Source: a virus. From it: a DNA stretch of 22,038 nt. The stretch spans positions 1 through 22,038 of the IMG/VR virus record IMGVR_UViG_3300044970_001589. The stretch is one strand, 5' to 3'. A model generated the notes under the pieces. It ran no database searches and had not been told where the DNA came from. It saw nothing but the letters and a program-made list of their open reading frames with translations. The position numbers and the translations under genes are program-made. Below are positions 20,937 through 22,038 of the stretch, one piece after another (positions within the stretch are counted from its first letter, which is position 1; each line of letters starts with the position of its first letter).

Positions 20937-21413
20937 ATGTGGGAGAATGTAAAAAATATTGCTAGCAATGCAGCGGCTTTTTTAAGCTCGAATAAGGTTC
21001 CGCCAAATACGCCAATCGAATTACAAAATTCGATGAGGAATGAAAACCATTTTAAATCTAAAAAATTTTTCTTAGCATTTTCTTCCTTTATTGGTCTATT
21101 GGGCTTTTATTTATTATCTGTTGCAATTCTTTTTTTATTACCAAGCAAGAATGAATTAATTGCAGGCTACGTAACTATTTTTACAAAAACAGTCGAGATT
21201 GTCGCCATAATTGTCGCGTCTTATATTGGTGTCCAAGCGGCTATTGATTTTAAATACGGTAGTACTTCTAATACAAACTTGGACTCTGTATTAACATCGG
21301 AGCAACGCGAAGAAAAAATCATCGAAGAACAAACAGTTGTTTACGCAGAAAAATATAAAAATGATCCATCATACGCACCAATTGATTGGGTGTTTAATCA
21401 AGAACAGGAATAA
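20937..21413 (+). CDS. Holin-like two-membrane-segment protein
   Basis: This 158-residue protein has a polar N-terminus (1-43), two hydrophobic helices (about 44-69, FFLAFSSFIGLLGFYLLSVA and on; and 76-103, including VEIVAIIVASYIGVQAAIDF), and an acidic C-terminal tail of about 50 residues. The position directly upstream of the endolysin and the topology fit a holin that forms the membrane lesion for lysis, though the long tail is unlike small canonical holins. It starts directly after the stop of the 39-residue peptide. A structural membrane protein is the alternative. Confidence 0.6.
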   Translation: MWENVKNIASNAAAFLSSNKVPPNTPIELQNSMRNENHFKSKKFFLAFSSFIGLLGFYLLSVAILFLLPSKNELIAGYVTIFTKTVEIVAIIVASYIGVQAAIDFKYGSTSNTNLDSVLTSEQREEKIIEEQTVVYAEKYKNDPSYAPIDWVFNQEQE

Positions 21414-21414
21414 T

Positions 21415-22038
21415 ATGAAAGTTTTACAAAAAGGAGATGTGAGTGAAGAAGTAAAACAATGGCAATTGTTTCTTCAAAGTGCTGGTTATAAAATTCCCTA
21501 TGTTGATGGAGCTTTTGGACCGGCAACTGAACGAGAAACTGTAAAATTTCAAGTTAAAAATGGGTTAAAAGCGGATGGAGTTGTTGGACCAAAAACTTGG
21601 AAATTTGTAACGAATATTTCTAAGAATACCCCGCTTTCTCAAAAATGGCCAAAACAAAATTACACAAGTATGGTTAATTTTTATGGACCAGTTGGTGAAA
21701 ATCAAACTAAATTAGATGTTCCATATAAATTAAAATTAGCATGGGCGCCATCGACAACCTTAACACGTATTACTTGCCATGAGAAAGTTGCACAATCTCT
21801 TTATAAAATATTTGAAAGTACTTTAAAAACATATGGAGAGAAAGAAATTTCTCGTTTAAAATTAGATATGTTTGGTGGATGTTTAAATGTTCGTCGTATG
21901 CGCGGGGGGTCCGCATGGTCAATACACAGCTGGGGAGCAGCAATAGATCTTGATCCAGACAATAATCAATTAAAATGGCCAAAACCAAAAGCAATATTAA
22001 GTCGTGCTGAATATAATGAATTTTGGAAAATAGTTGAA
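21415..22038 (+). CDS. Endolysin: peptidoglycan-binding domain plus M15 peptidase (3' end outside window)
   Basis: The frame is open to the window edge and gives 208 residues. Residues 1-66 form a PG_binding_1 domain (LQKGDVSEEVKQWQLFL, DGAFGPATERETVKFQ, DGVVGPKTW). After a linker, residues about 95-208 are an M15 (VanY/L-Ala-D-Glu type) peptidase with SIHSWGAAID (169-178), the SxHxxGxAxD zinc motif with H171 and D178. The last zinc histidine should lie beyond the edge. It cleaves peptide bonds in the cell wall to release progeny. AGGA about eight bases before the ATG is a moderate ribosome site. It follows the holin-like gene after one base. Confidence 0.9.
   Translation, partial: MKVLQKGDVSEEVKQWQLFLQSAGYKIPYVDGAFGPATERETVKFQVKNGLKADGVVGPKTWKFVTNISKNTPLSQKWPKQNYTSMVNFYGPVGENQTKLDVPYKLKLAWAPSTTLTRITCHEKVAQSLYKIFESTLKTYGEKEISRLKLDMFGGCLNVRRMRGGSAWSIHSWGAAIDLDPDNNQLKWPKPKAILSRAEYNEFWKIVE

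Noticed and set aside
21770-21994. Minus-strand open frame within the endolysin gene.
   Set aside because: It lies opposite the conserved M15 zinc motif; the plus-strand frame is clearly coding to the window edge.

Overview
The window is the late (virion and lysis) region of an AT-rich tailed bacteriophage (Caudoviricetes). The identification rests on a large terminase subunit, a portal protein, several fibre or adsorption proteins, a phage-type sigma factor and an M15 endolysin. PhoH and a small heat-shock protein are accessory genes typical of phages from aquatic habitats, so an aquatic host is likely, but the sequence does not show which one. The signal peptide and lipobox proteins would suit a diderm host. 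No host chromosome genes, tRNAs, integrase or CRISPR array were seen.

Layout. 79-3903 holds three virion or accessory genes: a structural protein with an FGRxRxSxP motif, a DUF3431-like glycosyltransferase-type protein, and a seven-bladed beta-propeller protein. 3961-4209 is a 54-residue gene with its own sigma70-like promoter, strong ribosome binding site and terminator. It converges on a minus-strand Hsp20 gene (4216-4617). PhoH follows, then a fibre cassette (5465-7966) of a short fibre protein, a handle/carbohydrate-binding-like protein, a plant-type leucine-rich-repeat protein and a small acidic protein. A minus-strand HExxH metallopeptidase gene (7947-8534) overlaps the end of that cassette.

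8621-13711 looks like a regulation and packaging operon: zinc-ribbon protein, sigma factor with a four-cysteine insert, HTH/coiled-coil protein in the slot of a small terminase, zinc-finger plus ERCC4-type nuclease, and TerL. The portal gene follows at 13754. No scaffold, protease or capsid gene comes after it. Instead 15694-19992 is a second adsorption region, dominated by a 989-residue fibre that ends in 20 tandem beta-solenoid units. The last genes of that region (19287, 19747) look like a second, shortened copy of the 5465/6172 cassette. 20031 to the window edge is a lysis-type region: lipoprotein, coiled-coil membrane protein, 39-residue membrane peptide, holin-like protein and the start of an M15 endolysin.

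The most interesting regulatory signal is a recurrent GTGTAANTA element. It sits 14-16 or 23-25 bases upstream of seven transcription-unit heads on both strands, with an eighth, degenerate copy. Most start codons lack a Shine-Dalgarno sequence. I infer a phage-specific late promoter, probably read by the sigma factor encoded at 9053, that produces leaderless or nearly leaderless mRNAs.
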